A stretch of DNA of 64,000 nucleotides from Sulfitobacter sp. SK012 (GCF_003352085.1 NZ_CP025804.1:4030001-4094000), one strand, 5' to 3'; shown: positions 27,446-36,432, numbered from the stretch's first letter. Notes: a model not told the origin generated them from the sequence alone. A program made the numbers and translations.

Positions 27446-28683
27446 CTGAGCAGCCCCTCGCCATTATCGTAAAAGGCTGGCCGCGGTTGAGCGAGACTTT
27501 CATTGCGCAGGAACTTGTGGCGCTGGAAGAGGCTGGGTTGCACTTTGATATTTGGTCGCTGCGCCATCCGACCGACATCAAGACCCATCCTTTGCATGAT
27601 CAATTGCGCGCCCGTGTGCGTTATTTGCCCGAGTATTTGCGCGATGAACCCGAGCGTGTGGCGCAAGCAACAAACGCGGTGGAAGCACTCCCTGGTTTTG
27701 ACGCAGCGCAACATGCCTTTGCCGCAGATCTTGCGCGGGATGACACGCCCAATCGCCGCCGCCGTTTTGGGCAGGCATGCGTCCTTGCACATGAGGCCCC
27801 CAGCACATTGCGCGGGCTTTATGCCCATTTTCTACACACACCGTCTTCTGTCGCGCGTTATGCGGCGATCCTGCGCGGAGTGCCGTGGTCGTTTTCAGCA
27901 CACGCCAAGGATATCTGGACATCGCCCGAATGGGAGCTGCGTGAAAAGCTGTCTCCCACGCATCACGGGGCGGATTTTGGTGTGACCTGTACGGGGTTTG
28001 GCGCGACCCATCTTCGCAGCCTTACATCAGAGCCTGAGCGCATTGACCTTGTGTACCATGGCCTCGACCTTGGTCGTTTTCCTGCCCCTCCATTGCGCAC
28101 CCTGCGCGATGTCGGTGGCCCGCTTAAGCTGATGTCCGTCGGACGGCTTGTGGAAAAGAAGGGCTTTGACAACCTGATAGACGCGCTAGCGCTGTTGCCA
28201 GAAACGCTCAACTGGCACTGGACCCATATCGGAGGTGGTGCGCTGGACGCGCAGATGCGCGCACGCGCGGCTGCTTTGGGAGTATCGGACCGCATCACAT
28301 GGCGCGGTGCATGCGACCAACCCGAGGTGATTGAGGCAATGCGTGCCAGTGACCTTTTTGTGCTGCCCTCACGGGTAGCCAAGGATGGTGACCGCGACGG
28401 TCTGCCAAACGTGCTGATGGAAGCGGCAAGTCAAAAATTGCCGATCCTGTCGACGCCGGTCTCTGCCATTCCAGAATTCATCGATAACGGCACCCACGGC
28501 ATCCTAAGCGATGATGCGCCCGCTGCTCTTGGGCGGGCTGTTGCGGCCTTCGCTGCGGATCCTGATCTTGGACCCAGATTGGCTGAAGCGGCCTTTGCGC
28601 GGCTCCGCCAAGATTTCACCATGCCGCCTGGCATCGCCCGTCTGCAGATGCGTTTGAACAATTTGTTAAGCACGGCAAGCTGA
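27442..28683 (+). CDS. GT4-type glycosyltransferase
   Basis: The protein has 413 residues and starts with GTG in a GTGA overlap with the previous gene. The N-terminus IIVKGWPRLSETFIAQELVALEEAG is the WxxxSETFI signature of many exopolysaccharide GT4 enzymes. The C-terminal domain has LMSVGRLVEKKGFDNLIDAL (about 230-249) and DGLPNVLMEAASQKLPILSTPVSAIPEFI (about 313-341), the retaining GT4 E-x7-E region. It would transfer a sugar from a nucleotide donor in the cytosol. Acceptor and sugar are unknown. Confidence 0.9.
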   Translation: MTEQPLAIIVKGWPRLSETFIAQELVALEEAGLHFDIWSLRHPTDIKTHPLHDQLRARVRYLPEYLRDEPERVAQATNAVEALPGFDAAQHAFAADLARDDTPNRRRRFGQACVLAHEAPSTLRGLYAHFLHTPSSVARYAAILRGVPWSFSAHAKDIWTSPEWELREKLSPTHHGADFGVTCTGFGATHLRSLTSEPERIDLVYHGLDLGRFPAPPLRTLRDVGGPLKLMSVGRLVEKKGFDNLIDALALLPETLNWHWTHIGGGALDAQMRARAAALGVSDRITWRGACDQPEVIEAMRASDLFVLPSRVAKDGDRDGLPNVLMEAASQKLPILSTPVSAIPEFIDNGTHGILSDDAPAALGRAVAAFAADPDLGPRLAEAAFARLRQDFTMPPGIARLQMRLNNLLSTAS

Positions 28684-29741
28684 TGCGGCTGAGCTTTTAT
28701 GCGCCGCTCAAACCCCCGCATGATCCAGTGCCCTCCGGCGACCGCACCATGGCTCGCGCGCTGCTTGCAGCTCTCGATGCTGGCGGCGTGGTTTGCGATC
28801 TACCATGTGATTTTCGCAGTCGGGACGGCAAAGGTGATGCAGCGTTTCAGGCGGCCAGAATTGCTGAAGCCGCCGCGTTGATCCCCGATATTATTGCGCA
28901 AGGCCGCGACGCAGGCTGGCAAGGGTGGCTGACCTACCACTCTTATTACAAAGCCCCCGATCTGATCGGTCCCGCAGTGTCAAACGCCCTTGGCATCCCA
29001 TATTTTTTGGTCGAAGCAACCCGCGCACGCAAGCGATTGGGCGGACCATGGGATGCCTATGCTCAAGCAGCAGAGGCAGCATGCGACACTGCAGATGTCA
29101 TCTTTTTCCTCACACAGCACGACGAGATCGCGCTAAAATCTTATGCGCCTGCGGGTCAGCAATTGATCCATCTCAGGCCATTCTTGCCCCTGTCAGAACT
29201 GCCTCCTGCTGCGCAACCGACCAAGACCATGCTGAGCGTAGGGATGATGCGACCCGGCGATAAACTCGCGTCCTACGACCTTATTGCGAAAAGCCTTGCA
29301 GCGCTTAGTGGTGACTGGTCGCTTGAGATCGCAGGCGACGGCCCTGCCCGGCCTGATGTCGAATTGCGCATGGCCCCGTTCGGGAACCGGGTGAAGTTCC
29401 TGGGTCAGTTGGACGGGGATGCGATGGATGCTGCCTATGCGCGTGCATGCCTGCTGTTCTGGCCGGGCGTGAACGAAGCGTTTGGGCTTACTTATCTCGA
29501 AGCGCAGGCGCGCGGTGTTGGTGTTGTCGCACAAGACCGACCGGGCGTCCGCGACGTGCTGGTGCCCGGCCAATACCCCAGCCCTGAGGCAGGTGTCGAC
29601 GGATTGGTGGCGCTGCTGCAAAGCACACTCGCTGCCCCGCCAAACGCGACATCTATCCGTTCTTACATTGCCGCGCATCACTTGCTGCCCGCTGCGCGTG
29701 ACACGTTGTGCGCAGGGTTTTCAAAGGGAGGTATCTCATGA
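28683..29741 (+). CDS. GT4-type glycosyltransferase
   Basis: The protein has 352 residues; its ATG shares one base with the preceding TGA (28683). FYAPLKPPHDPVPSGDRTMARALLAALDAGG opens the acceptor domain. GVNEAFGLTYLEAQARGVGVVAQDRPGVRDVL (about 261-292) is the GT4 C-terminal EAFGLTYLEA catalytic region. SVGMMRPGDKLASYDLIAKSL is the start of the donor domain. It is soluble and adjacent to the other glycosyltransferases, so it probably adds another sugar to the same product. Confidence 0.88.
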   Translation: MRLSFYAPLKPPHDPVPSGDRTMARALLAALDAGGVVCDLPCDFRSRDGKGDAAFQAARIAEAAALIPDIIAQGRDAGWQGWLTYHSYYKAPDLIGPAVSNALGIPYFLVEATRARKRLGGPWDAYAQAAEAACDTADVIFFLTQHDEIALKSYAPAGQQLIHLRPFLPLSELPPAAQPTKTMLSVGMMRPGDKLASYDLIAKSLAALSGDWSLEIAGDGPARPDVELRMAPFGNRVKFLGQLDGDAMDAAYARACLLFWPGVNEAFGLTYLEAQARGVGVVAQDRPGVRDVLVPGQYPSPEAGVDGLVALLQSTLAAPPNATSIRSYIAAHHLLPAARDTLCAGFSKGGIS

Positions 29742-30319
29742 TCCGACTTGCTCTTTTACGCCACGGCCACACCGCGTGGAACCGCGAAGGCCGCATTCAA
29801 GGGCGCAGCGACATCGCACTTGATGCAGAAGCCGAGGTGGATCTTGCAGCCCTTGCCCTCCCATCTCCGTGGGATCAAGCGGCCCTTTGGTCGAGCCCTT
29901 TGAAACGCGCGGCGCGAACGGCTGAGTTGGTAAGTGGACGCAAACCACAAACCTCAGATGCATTGACCGAGATGAATTGGGGCGATTGGGAAGGTCTGCA
30001 TGGCACTGAACTTCGCGCTGATCCCACCAGCGGGTTTCGCGACATCGAACAGTGGGGTTGGGATTACCGCCCAGCAGGTGGCGAAAGCGTGAGTGAACTG
30101 CGTGCCCGCCTGCAAGGCTGGGTTGCGGGTTTGCAAAGCGATACTGTCGCTGTGTGTCATATCGGGGTTATGCGGGTATTACTGGCACAGGCAAGCGGAT
30201 GGAATTTTGACGGCCCTGCCCCCTTTGCGGTCAAGCGTGGACGGTTGTTTGTGATCGAGGTTACCCCCGAGAGTTGGACTATGTGGCCAGATCCGGTTCG
30301 TTTGGAAAAGCGCCCCTAA
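29738..30319 (+). CDS. Histidine phosphatase (phosphoglycerate mutase-like)
   Basis: The start is at ATG 29738 with GGGAGG 6 nt upstream, overlapping the previous gene by 4 nt. The product has 193 residues. The catalytic LRHGHT motif sits at residues 7-12, EMNWGDWEGL carries the second-shell acid, and VAVCHIGVMRVL carries the second catalytic histidine. This is a complete branch-1 histidine phosphatase. In an operon of glycosyltransferases it is likely to dephosphorylate a sugar phosphate or a phosphorylated glycan intermediate (as in glucosylglycerate-type or mannosylglycerate-type pathways), rather than act in glycolysis. That assignment is inference from context. Confidence 0.88.
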   Translation: MIRLALLRHGHTAWNREGRIQGRSDIALDAEAEVDLAALALPSPWDQAALWSSPLKRAARTAELVSGRKPQTSDALTEMNWGDWEGLHGTELRADPTSGFRDIEQWGWDYRPAGGESVSELRARLQGWVAGLQSDTVAVCHIGVMRVLLAQASGWNFDGPAPFAVKRGRLFVIEVTPESWTMWPDPVRLEKRP

Positions 30320-31452
30320 TGCACGTCATGATCGTCGTCACACATCTATTGGGTACGGGCCATCTGGCCCGGGCTCTGACGCTCGCCCGTGCGTTCAAAG
30401 ACGCCGGTGACAAAGTGATGGTCGTTTCTGGTGGTATGCCAAGCCAACTGCTGGATCGCGCAGATGTTGAGATTGCACAGCTGCCGCCGCTGCGGTCGGA
30501 TGGGGTCGACTTTGCAACCTTGCTAGATGCCGATGGGCAGGTTGCAAGCGAGCCCTACAAGCGCGACCGTCAGGAAGCGTTGTTGGGTTTCTTCAAGGCA
30601 ATGAAGCCTGATATCCTCATTACAGAGCTGTTTCCCTTTGGCCGGCGCAGCCTGCGACAGGAGTTCGAAGCCCTGTTGGCCACTGCCCATAACAGCAGCA
30701 ATCGACCGCTGATCTGCGCTTCAATCCGCGACATTCTGGCACCGCCTTCCAAACCTGCAAAGGCGGGTTTGGCCGACCAGATCATATCCACTTTCTATGA
30801 CGCAGTTTTGGTGCATTCTGATCCGGCTATAGCACCGTTGGCGCTCAGCTGGCCGGTCTCAGGTGATCTAGAAGCTAAGCTGCACTACACCGGTTTTGTC
30901 GCCCCTGCCGCAGCTGCGCTGCACCCTATGGCGCTTGGTAAGGGTGAGATCATCGTAAGTGCAGGCGGTGGCGATGTCGGTGCACATGTTTATGCCACCG
31001 CGATGGAGGCGGCGGCGATGGACCCATCGCAGACTTGGCGACTGTTGGTTGGTGGGGCAGATCCAGCCGCGCGTATTGCCAAGCTGGGTCCAATGCCCGC
31101 TTCGGTTGTGGCAGAACCTGCGCGCCCGGATTTTAGACAAATGCTGCACCACGCGACGGCCTCCGTTTCACTTTGTGGGTACAACACGGCGCTTGATATT
31201 CTGCAGGCTGGGACGCCTGCAGTATTCGTGCCTTTCGACGCGGGCGGCGAGGTAGAGCAGGGTTTGCGCGCGCAGGCTCTTGCGCAACTGGATGGGATTG
31301 CGTTGCTCAAAAACAGCGACCTAACTGCTGCCAGTTTACTAGTCGCCATTGAACGGGTTTTGCATGCCTCTACACGCATGCCGCGCAGCCTCGGCCTTGA
31401 CGGTGCCACAAAGACGGTGCACATCGCCCATAAGTTGCGAGGGGCGATGTGA
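30319..31452 (+). CDS. MurG-like GT-B glycosyltransferase, second in the operon
   Basis: The start is ATG 30319, overlapping the TAA of the phosphatase (TAATG). An extension to 30274 has no support. The product has 377 residues. HVMIVVTHLLGTGHLARALTLARAFKDAG (about 2-30) is the same GTGHxxRA loop as in the enzyme at 26240, and VSAGGGDVGAHV and ASVSLCGYNTALDILQAGTPAVFVPFDAGGEVEQGLRAQAL are the matching donor half. The two are therefore distant paralogues in one operon, probably adding similar sugars at different steps. No membrane segment is seen. Confidence 0.84.
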   Translation: MHVMIVVTHLLGTGHLARALTLARAFKDAGDKVMVVSGGMPSQLLDRADVEIAQLPPLRSDGVDFATLLDADGQVASEPYKRDRQEALLGFFKAMKPDILITELFPFGRRSLRQEFEALLATAHNSSNRPLICASIRDILAPPSKPAKAGLADQIISTFYDAVLVHSDPAIAPLALSWPVSGDLEAKLHYTGFVAPAAAALHPMALGKGEIIVSAGGGDVGAHVYATAMEAAAMDPSQTWRLLVGGADPAARIAKLGPMPASVVAEPARPDFRQMLHHATASVSLCGYNTALDILQAGTPAVFVPFDAGGEVEQGLRAQALAQLDGIALLKNSDLTAASLLVAIERVLHASTRMPRSLGLDGATKTVHIAHKLRGAM

Positions 31453-32213
31453 TGAAGGCTAACTGGGGCCCAGTCGAGGCTGAGCTGGCAAAGATGCGGC
31501 ACGATGGTCTCGCGCTGCCGATTTGGTGGCGCGATGATGATGCTGTAACCACGACTCGTGCATTTCGACGGCTGATCCGACTGTCAGAGAAGTTGAACGT
31601 CCCAGTTCATGTCGCGGTGATCCCAAAGCTGGCCGACACGCGACTGTCCGAAAAAATCGCGGATAGCGCAACGGTAGTGCCATTAGTGCACGGCTGGGAG
31701 CACGTAAAACACTTTGCGGGAAGCCAGAAGCTGGCAGAATTCGGCCTCCTGCGCCCCGAGACTGAACAAGAACTGGTGGATGGGCTCGCCCGCATGAAGA
31801 TCTTGTTTGGCCCAAAACTGGTGCCCATTTTTGTGCCGCCCTGGAACCGAATAGACGACCGGGTCATCCCGCAATTGGCGGACAACGGCTATGTCGGGCT
31901 TTCGACATACCTCCCGCGAAAATCGCGATTTGCAGCGCCTGGTCTGACGCAGATCAACACCCACGTTGACCCTATTTTCTGGCGCGGGCATCGCGGATTA
32001 GTCCCGCAAGATGAACTGATTAGCCTGCTCGCCAAGTTGCTGGCGGATCGTCGTGAGGGCAAAACAGATGCTGCGGAGCCGCTAGGGATTCTTACGCATC
32101 ACCTTGTGCACAACAGGAAAATATGGACATTCACCCATGACTGCTTGCGCGTTCTGTTGGACGGGGGGGCGGTCGCTTGCGACTTGTCAAAAATGAAAGA
32201 TAACTTGCCATGA
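31449..32213 (+). CDS. Polysaccharide deacetylase-like protein, apparently cytosolic
   Basis: The protein has 254 residues, starting at GTG 31449 or the adjacent ATG 31452. It begins with PIWWRDDDAVTTT (about 21-33), the Asp pair of carbohydrate esterase family 4. HGWEH near 77 is the H-x3-H metal pair, FVPPWNRIDD (about 124) is the substrate arginine region, and LTHHLVHN near 217 supplies the late histidine. The metal site therefore looks complete. Unlike most family members it has no signal peptide. With four cytosolic glycosyltransferases it may deacetylate an amino sugar of a precursor before export or storage. Confidence 0.82.
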   Translation: MMKANWGPVEAELAKMRHDGLALPIWWRDDDAVTTTRAFRRLIRLSEKLNVPVHVAVIPKLADTRLSEKIADSATVVPLVHGWEHVKHFAGSQKLAEFGLLRPETEQELVDGLARMKILFGPKLVPIFVPPWNRIDDRVIPQLADNGYVGLSTYLPRKSRFAAPGLTQINTHVDPIFWRGHRGLVPQDELISLLAKLLADRREGKTDAAEPLGILTHHLVHNRKIWTFTHDCLRVLLDGGAVACDLSKMKDNLP

Positions 32214-32686
32214 GCCGACTTGAATCCATGCGGCGCCGTTTGACGGCTCAAATTGATGGGCTGAATTGGGCCGCAACGTTGATTGCCGACATTCCGGGCG
32301 ACGTGCTTGAGCTTGGGCTCGGCAATGGCCGCACTTATGACCATCTGCGTCAAGAGCTGCCAACGCGGCGTATTCACGTGATTGACCGGGTTCTGCAACC
32401 CCATCCCAGCTGCGTGCCGCCAGAGGCTGATTTCCTGCTGGGCGAAGCCGATGACATGCTGAGCGCGCTGGCAAGGCAGGGTGCCAAAATGGCATTGGCG
32501 CATTACGATTTTGGATTTGGTATCAAAGAGAAAGACGTCGAGGAAGGCGCGCGCTTGTCGCCGCTGATTGCGCCGTTGATGGTGCCGGGTGGACTTGTTG
32601 TATCCCAGCAACCGCTGTTGGGGTTCACCCAGATTTCAGGCCCCGACACGGTTGATCCAAAGCGGTATCTTTTCTACCGCTCCTGA
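32210..32686 (+). CDS. Small class I SAM-dependent methyltransferase, last gene of the glycan operon
   Basis: The protein has 158 residues with a 4-nt overlap to the deacetylase. DVLELGLGNGRTYDHL (about 31-46) is SAM motif I. GARLSPLIAPLMVPGGLVVSQQPL is the later beta-strand region. It is a clear paralogue of the protein at 16749-17240, sharing the LGLGNGRTY core, the acidic motif and the PGGL strand. Its operon position suggests it methylates the glycan or its sugar precursor. The family has no known substrate that I can name. Confidence 0.82.
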   Translation: MSRLESMRRRLTAQIDGLNWAATLIADIPGDVLELGLGNGRTYDHLRQELPTRRIHVIDRVLQPHPSCVPPEADFLLGEADDMLSALARQGAKMALAHYDFGFGIKEKDVEEGARLSPLIAPLMVPGGLVVSQQPLLGFTQISGPDTVDPKRYLFYRS

Positions 32687-32843
32687 GCCGATCACCAGTA
32701 GCAACGACAACTGCTCAACGCATTTTAATCGCTGTATCCTGTAATCACATCGTCGCCCTGACGGCATCCCGATGCGGTTCGGGTTCTACCCGCGTATGCC
32801 TCTGATGATCGCTCCACAACTGTGCACCGGGCGTACTCAGACC

Positions 32844-32881
32844 GTGCACAGGGTGTGCACAGGGTGTGCACAGGGTGTGCA
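32844..32881. repeat. 11-bp tandem repeat (about 3.4 copies)
   Basis: GTGCACAGGGT is repeated at 32844, 32855 and 32866 with a partial fourth unit, in the gap between the methyltransferase and phnA. The unit contains the palindrome GTGCAC. It is in non-coding DNA between convergent genes and may be a slippage repeat. Confidence 0.8.
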
Positions 32882-32906
32882 TCGCCGCGGTGCATTGGGC
32901 GCGGAT

Positions 32907-33407
32907 TTAGCGTTTGCGCACGAACTCGGTCAGGATGACGATGCGCTGACCTTCGACGCGGCCTTCGATATGGGCGTCGTTGTCCTCAACCAGCGAAATG
33001 CGGTGCACGGCGGTGCCACGCTTGGCGGTGAACCCTGCCCCTTTGACGTTGAGATCCTTGATCAGCACGACGGTATCGCCGTGGGCCAACGGCTGGCCGT
33101 TGGCGTCGCGGTGATGGGTGGCGGCGGCGACGTTATCGGCCCAAGCGCGGGTTTCATCATCAAGGTAGAGCTGTTCGGCCAGATCACGGGCCCAATCGGT
33201 GTCGAGGCGGGCCAGAGTGCGCGCGGCAAGGACTTGGAGCGCGGGGTCTTCGGACCACATGGTGGAGGCGAGGGCGCGGAAATGATCAGGCGCGGTGGCC
33301 TGGTCCGCGCAGGTGGCGCAGATGTTGACAGCAGCGTCCGCTGGACCGCCGGGCACGGGTGTTGAGATGAGGGGTGCGTCGAGTGTGGTGCAGAGGGGGC
33401 ATGTCAT
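32907..33407 (-). CDS. PhnA/YjdM-like zinc-ribbon protein
   Basis: The protein has 166 residues. The N-terminus has CPLC (residues 3-6) and CATC (about 29-32), forming a four-cysteine zinc ribbon, and the C-terminus has the PhnA core HGDTVVLIKDLNVKGAGFTAKRGTAVHRISLVEDNDAHIEGRVEGQRIVILTEFVRK. The middle (about 45-100) is an alpha-helical insert not found in short PhnA proteins. The family is named for phosphonate operons, but its members are not phosphonoacetate hydrolases and the true role is unknown. No phosphonate genes are nearby. A row of hairpins follows upstream. Confidence 0.9.
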   Translation of the reverse strand: MTCPLCTTLDAPLISTPVPGGPADAAVNICATCADQATAPDHFRALASTMWSEDPALQVLAARTLARLDTDWARDLAEQLYLDDETRAWADNVAAATHHRDANGQPLAHGDTVVLIKDLNVKGAGFTAKRGTAVHRISLVEDNDAHIEGRVEGQRIVILTEFVRKR

Positions 33408-33457
33408 GGCGATTGGCTATCTGTGATTGCGAAGGGGTGCAATGGGGCGAGGCACGG

Positions 33458-33530
33458 TCGGGGCAAGGCCCCGATCAATCGGCCCGGGGGACCGATTGAA
33501 GTGCCGAGCGCGGAATTCGTGAGAATTTCG
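33458..33530. repeat. Three tandem hairpins (REP-like element)
   Basis: Three consecutive stem-loops lie between phnA and the AT-rich cassette: arms 33458-33464/33468-33474, 33475-33482/33492-33499 and 33511-33518/33523-33530. Stems are 7-8 bp and nearly perfect. The compact row of palindromes resembles dispersed REP-type elements of Rhodobacteraceae chromosomes. Confidence 0.6.
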
Positions 33531-33619
33531 CCGGGGAGTCACGCAGTCAGTTTCATTAGGACTGCCGCGTCCGAACCGAGGGGTGGGAAGTGCGGCAGGT
33601 AATCGGCTAAGAATTTATA

Positions 33620-34015
33620 TTAAAACGGCAAGTCCTGATCTTCTTCCGACAACGCTTGAAGCAGTTCATCAAGCGCCTCGTCAGCGCCCGACATGTTTCG
33701 TCTTATTCCCAACATTAGTTCCTTTAGAAGCATAAAATAGTTAGTCTCAGTTTGGTCTCTATCAAGCAATTCATCATCGAAAACATCAATGACCTTTCCC
33801 TGTTTGTTTCTAAGTGAAACAACATAGAGATCCTCTGGTGTGTCCACACTCGTTGTTTGGCGCAACACGACAACAATTCCTGCATGAGATGTTAGAAACT
33901 CGTCATCGTTTGAAGTTTCTCTCCATTTCAGCTTTCCTTTTTTGGTTAGTGATTCTAACAATTTGGTTAGAGATCTCCACTTATTCAGAGTAGTAGCACC
34001 AAATTCACCGTTCAC
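33620..34015 (-). CDS. Hypothetical protein of an AT-rich two-gene cassette
   Basis: The protein has 131 residues. No family is recognised. It is soluble and mixed alpha/beta: a short N-terminal helix, a middle part with strand-like GIVVVLRQTT and LYVVSLRNKQGKVIDVFDDELLDRD, and a C-terminal helix ending in an acidic tail (EALDELLQALSEEDQDLPF). The start overlaps the upstream membrane-protein gene by 4 nt, so the two probably act together. Base composition is much more AT-rich than phnA and lepA on either side, which suggests horizontal arrival. Confidence 0.7.
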   Translation of the reverse strand: MNGEFGATTLNKWRSLTKLLESLTKKGKLKWRETSNDDEFLTSHAGIVVVLRQTTSVDTPEDLYVVSLRNKQGKVIDVFDDELLDRDQTETNYFMLLKELMLGIRRNMSGADEALDELLQALSEEDQDLPF

Positions 34016-34536
34016 GATTGGACCTCCATTTTGATCCTAGCCTCTTGCAATGCCAAAACTATCGTTTCTTTCTGATCAGCCACGATCCGTTTATATCGCA
34101 CTATATCAGGGTTTGCGTCAGCTTTTTGTACAAAACGATCTGCTGCGCCTGCGATAATCCGAAATTGACTTACTGACTCACCCAGTCGCTCTTGTAGCGG
34201 TTTTGAGAATACGGCTTCATCGTTTGCAATTATTGCAGCGATGGATACGCGCAAGTCAGTAGCGCGCTCACTGATTATCGGCCAATCTTTTGCCTCAAGA
34301 CGATAGTTCATGTCATCTATTCTTCCATTAAGCCTGCTAATCTCTGAAAGTAGGTCGAGGCCTTGAAGTTTAGTCTTAGTATTCTGAGACGCTTCTTTCG
34401 CCAATGTCGCTGCGTTTTTTGCACGCCACGAGAAACCGACTGTCAGCGCAGTTCCGATGCCAGATAAAATATTACCCCAGTTCTCCGCAAGAAAAACAGT
34501 GAAACTCGCGAATACAATCAATAGAAACTCACTCAC
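34012..34536 (-). CDS. Hypothetical membrane-anchored protein of an AT-rich two-gene cassette
   Basis: The protein has 174 residues. One or two hydrophobic segments fill residues 3-38 (FLLIVFASFTVFLAENWGNILSGIGTALTVGF), followed by a basic WRAKN stop-transfer and a long helical, probably coiled-coil, cytosolic part (about 40-170) rich in Ala, Glu, Lys and Arg. No enzyme motif is visible. It is transcribed just before the soluble 131-residue partner. A small membrane protein plus soluble partner is a layout seen in some defence or stress modules, but there is no direct evidence for that here. Confidence 0.7.
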   Translation of the reverse strand: MSEFLLIVFASFTVFLAENWGNILSGIGTALTVGFSWRAKNAATLAKEASQNTKTKLQGLDLLSEISRLNGRIDDMNYRLEAKDWPIISERATDLRVSIAAIIANDEAVFSKPLQERLGESVSQFRIIAGAADRFVQKADANPDIVRYKRIVADQKETIVLALQEARIKMEVQS

Positions 34537-34632
34537 CCATATTCACCTAGCCCAGCTGTTCCAACTCACTTTGTGGGCATGCTCACTGCTTTGCAATACG
34601 CCGCCTCCCACCGTAGCTGAAACGATCGGCTT

Positions 34633-36432
34633 TTAGCCATCCATTTTCAAAGCACTTATAAATGCTTCTTGCGGAATGTTAACCGACCCAAACTGCCGCA
34701 TCTTCTTTTTACCCGCCTTCTGCTTATCGAGCAGTTTGCGTTTCCGAGATGCATCGCCGCCATAACATTTGGCCGTGACGTCTTTGCGCATGGCAGACAA
34801 AGTTTCACGCGCGATGACTTTGCCGCCAATCGCCGCTTGGATCGGGATTTTGAACATGTGGCGGGGGATGAGGTCTTTTAGTTTTTCGACCATAGCGCGG
34901 CCCCGCATGTCGGCGCGGTCGCGGTGGACCATCGTGGAGAGCGCGTCGACGGGTTCGTCGTTCACAAGGATCGACATTTTCACCAGCGCATCCTCGCGGT
35001 AGCCGATCATGGCGTAGTCAAAGCTTGCATAGCCCTTGGTCACCGATTTGAGGCGGTCGTAGAAGTCAAAGACCACTTCGTTCAGGGGCAGATCATAGAC
35101 CACCATCGCACGCGAGCCGGCGTAGGTGAGGTCGATCTGGATGCCGCGGCGGTCCTGACAGAGCTTGAGCACATCGCCGAGGTATTCGTCGGGCACAAGG
35201 ATCGTCGCCTTGATGCGCGGCTCTTCGATGTGATCGACAAAGGTGAGGTCGGGCATGTCAGCGGGGTTGTGCAGCTGCTGGGTGGTGCCGTCCTTCATGA
35301 AGATGTTGTAGATGACGGAGGGCGCGGTGGTGATCAGGTCGATGTTATATTCACGCTCGATCCGGTCGCGGATGACCTCGAGGTGGAGCAGCCCGAGGAA
35401 GCCACAGCGAAAGCCAAAGCCGAGGGCAGCAGAGGTTTCCATCTCAAAGCTAAAGGAGGCATCATTGAGGGCGAGCTTTTCGATGCTCTCGCGTAGGTCT
35501 TCGAATTCGGCGGCATCCACGGGGAATAGGCCACAGAAGACGACGGGTTGCGCAGGTTTAAAGCCCGGCAGAGCGACCTCGCAGCCTTTCTTTTCGCTGG
35601 TGATCGTGTCGCCAACGCGGGTGTCGCGGACCTGTTTGATTGAGGCGGTCAGGAAGCCGATTTCACCGGGGCCGAGCACGTCAATTTCGGTCATGGCCGG
35701 GCGGAAAACGCCGATGCGGTCAACATGGTGCACGGCGCCGTTTTGCATAAACCGGATGCGGTCGTTTTTGCGGAGCTGGCCGTCCATGATGCGCACAAGC
35801 ACAATGACGCCGAGATAGCTGTCGTACCAGCTGTCCACCAGCATCGCTTTGAGAGGTGCATCAAGGGTGCCTGTGGGGGCTGGCAGGTTCTTGACGATGG
35901 ATTCGAGTGTTTCTTCGATGCCCTGCCCGGTTTTGGCAGACACGCGGATTGCGCCGGATGCGTCGATGCCGATGACGTCTTCGATCTGTTCGGCCACGCG
36001 GTCACAATCAGATGCTGGCAAATCAATCTTGTTCAGGACGGGTACGATGTCGTGGTCTGCGTCAATGGCGTGGTACACGTTCGCGAGGGTCTGTGCTTCG
36101 ACGCCTTGAGTGCTATCAACGACCAGCAACGAGCCTTCAACCGCACGCATGGAGCGGGAGACTTCGTAGGCGAAATCGACGTGACCGGGGGTGTCGATGA
36201 GGTTGAGAACGTATTCCTCGCCATCCTTGGCCGTGTAATTGATGCGGACGGTTTGGGCTTTGATGGTGATGCCGCGCTCGCGCTCAATGTCCATGCTGTC
36301 GAGCATTTGCTCTTTCATGTCCCGGTCGGCCACAGTGTTCGTCGACTGGATCAACCGGTCGGCAAGCGTGGATTTACCGTGGTCAATGTGAGCCACGATG
36401 GAGAAATTACGGATGTGTGAAAGTGCTGTCAT
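34633..36432 (-). CDS. lepA: Elongation factor 4 (back-translocating GTPase)
   Basis: From ATG 36432 the protein has 599 residues, the exact usual LepA length; an upstream in-frame ATG at 36468 would add 12 unconserved residues. G1 [16 protein letters not shown]2 [12 protein letters not shown]3 [18 protein letters not shown] and G4 NKIDLP identify the GTPase domain. The C-terminal [35 protein letters not shown] is the unique LepA tail. It binds stalled or mistranslocated ribosomes. It is monocistronic here. Confidence 0.97.
   Translation of the reverse strand: MTALSHIRNFSIVAHIDHGKSTLADRLIQSTNTVADRDMKEQMLDSMDIERERGITIKAQTVRINYTAKDGEEYVLNLIDTPGHVDFAYEVSRSMRAVEGSLLVVDSTQGVEAQTLANVYHAIDADHDIVPVLNKIDLPASDCDRVAEQIEDVIGIDASGAIRVSAKTGQGIEETLESIVKNLPAPTGTLDAPLKAMLVDSWYDSYLGVIVLVRIMDGQLRKNDRIRFMQNGAVHHVDRIGVFRPAMTEIDVLGPGEIGFLTASIKQVRDTRVGDTITSEKKGCEVALPGFKPAQPVVFCGLFPVDAAEFEDLRESIEKLALNDASFSFEMETSAALGFGFRCGFLGLLHLEVIRDRIEREYNIDLITTAPSVIYNIFMKDGTTQQLHNPADMPDLTFVDHIEEPRIKATILVPDEYLGDVLKLCQDRRGIQIDLTYAGSRAMVVYDLPLNEVVFDFYDRLKSVTKGYASFDYAMIGYREDALVKMSILVNDEPVDALSTMVHRDRADMRGRAMVEKLKDLIPRHMFKIPIQAAIGGKVIARETLSAMRKDVTAKCYGGDASRKRKLLDKQKAGKKKMRQFGSVNIPQEAFISALKMDG

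Noticed and set aside
32844..32881. Possible CRISPR or iteron array
   Set aside because: The units are contiguous 11-mers without spacers, there are no cas or rep genes near, and the array is only about three units long.
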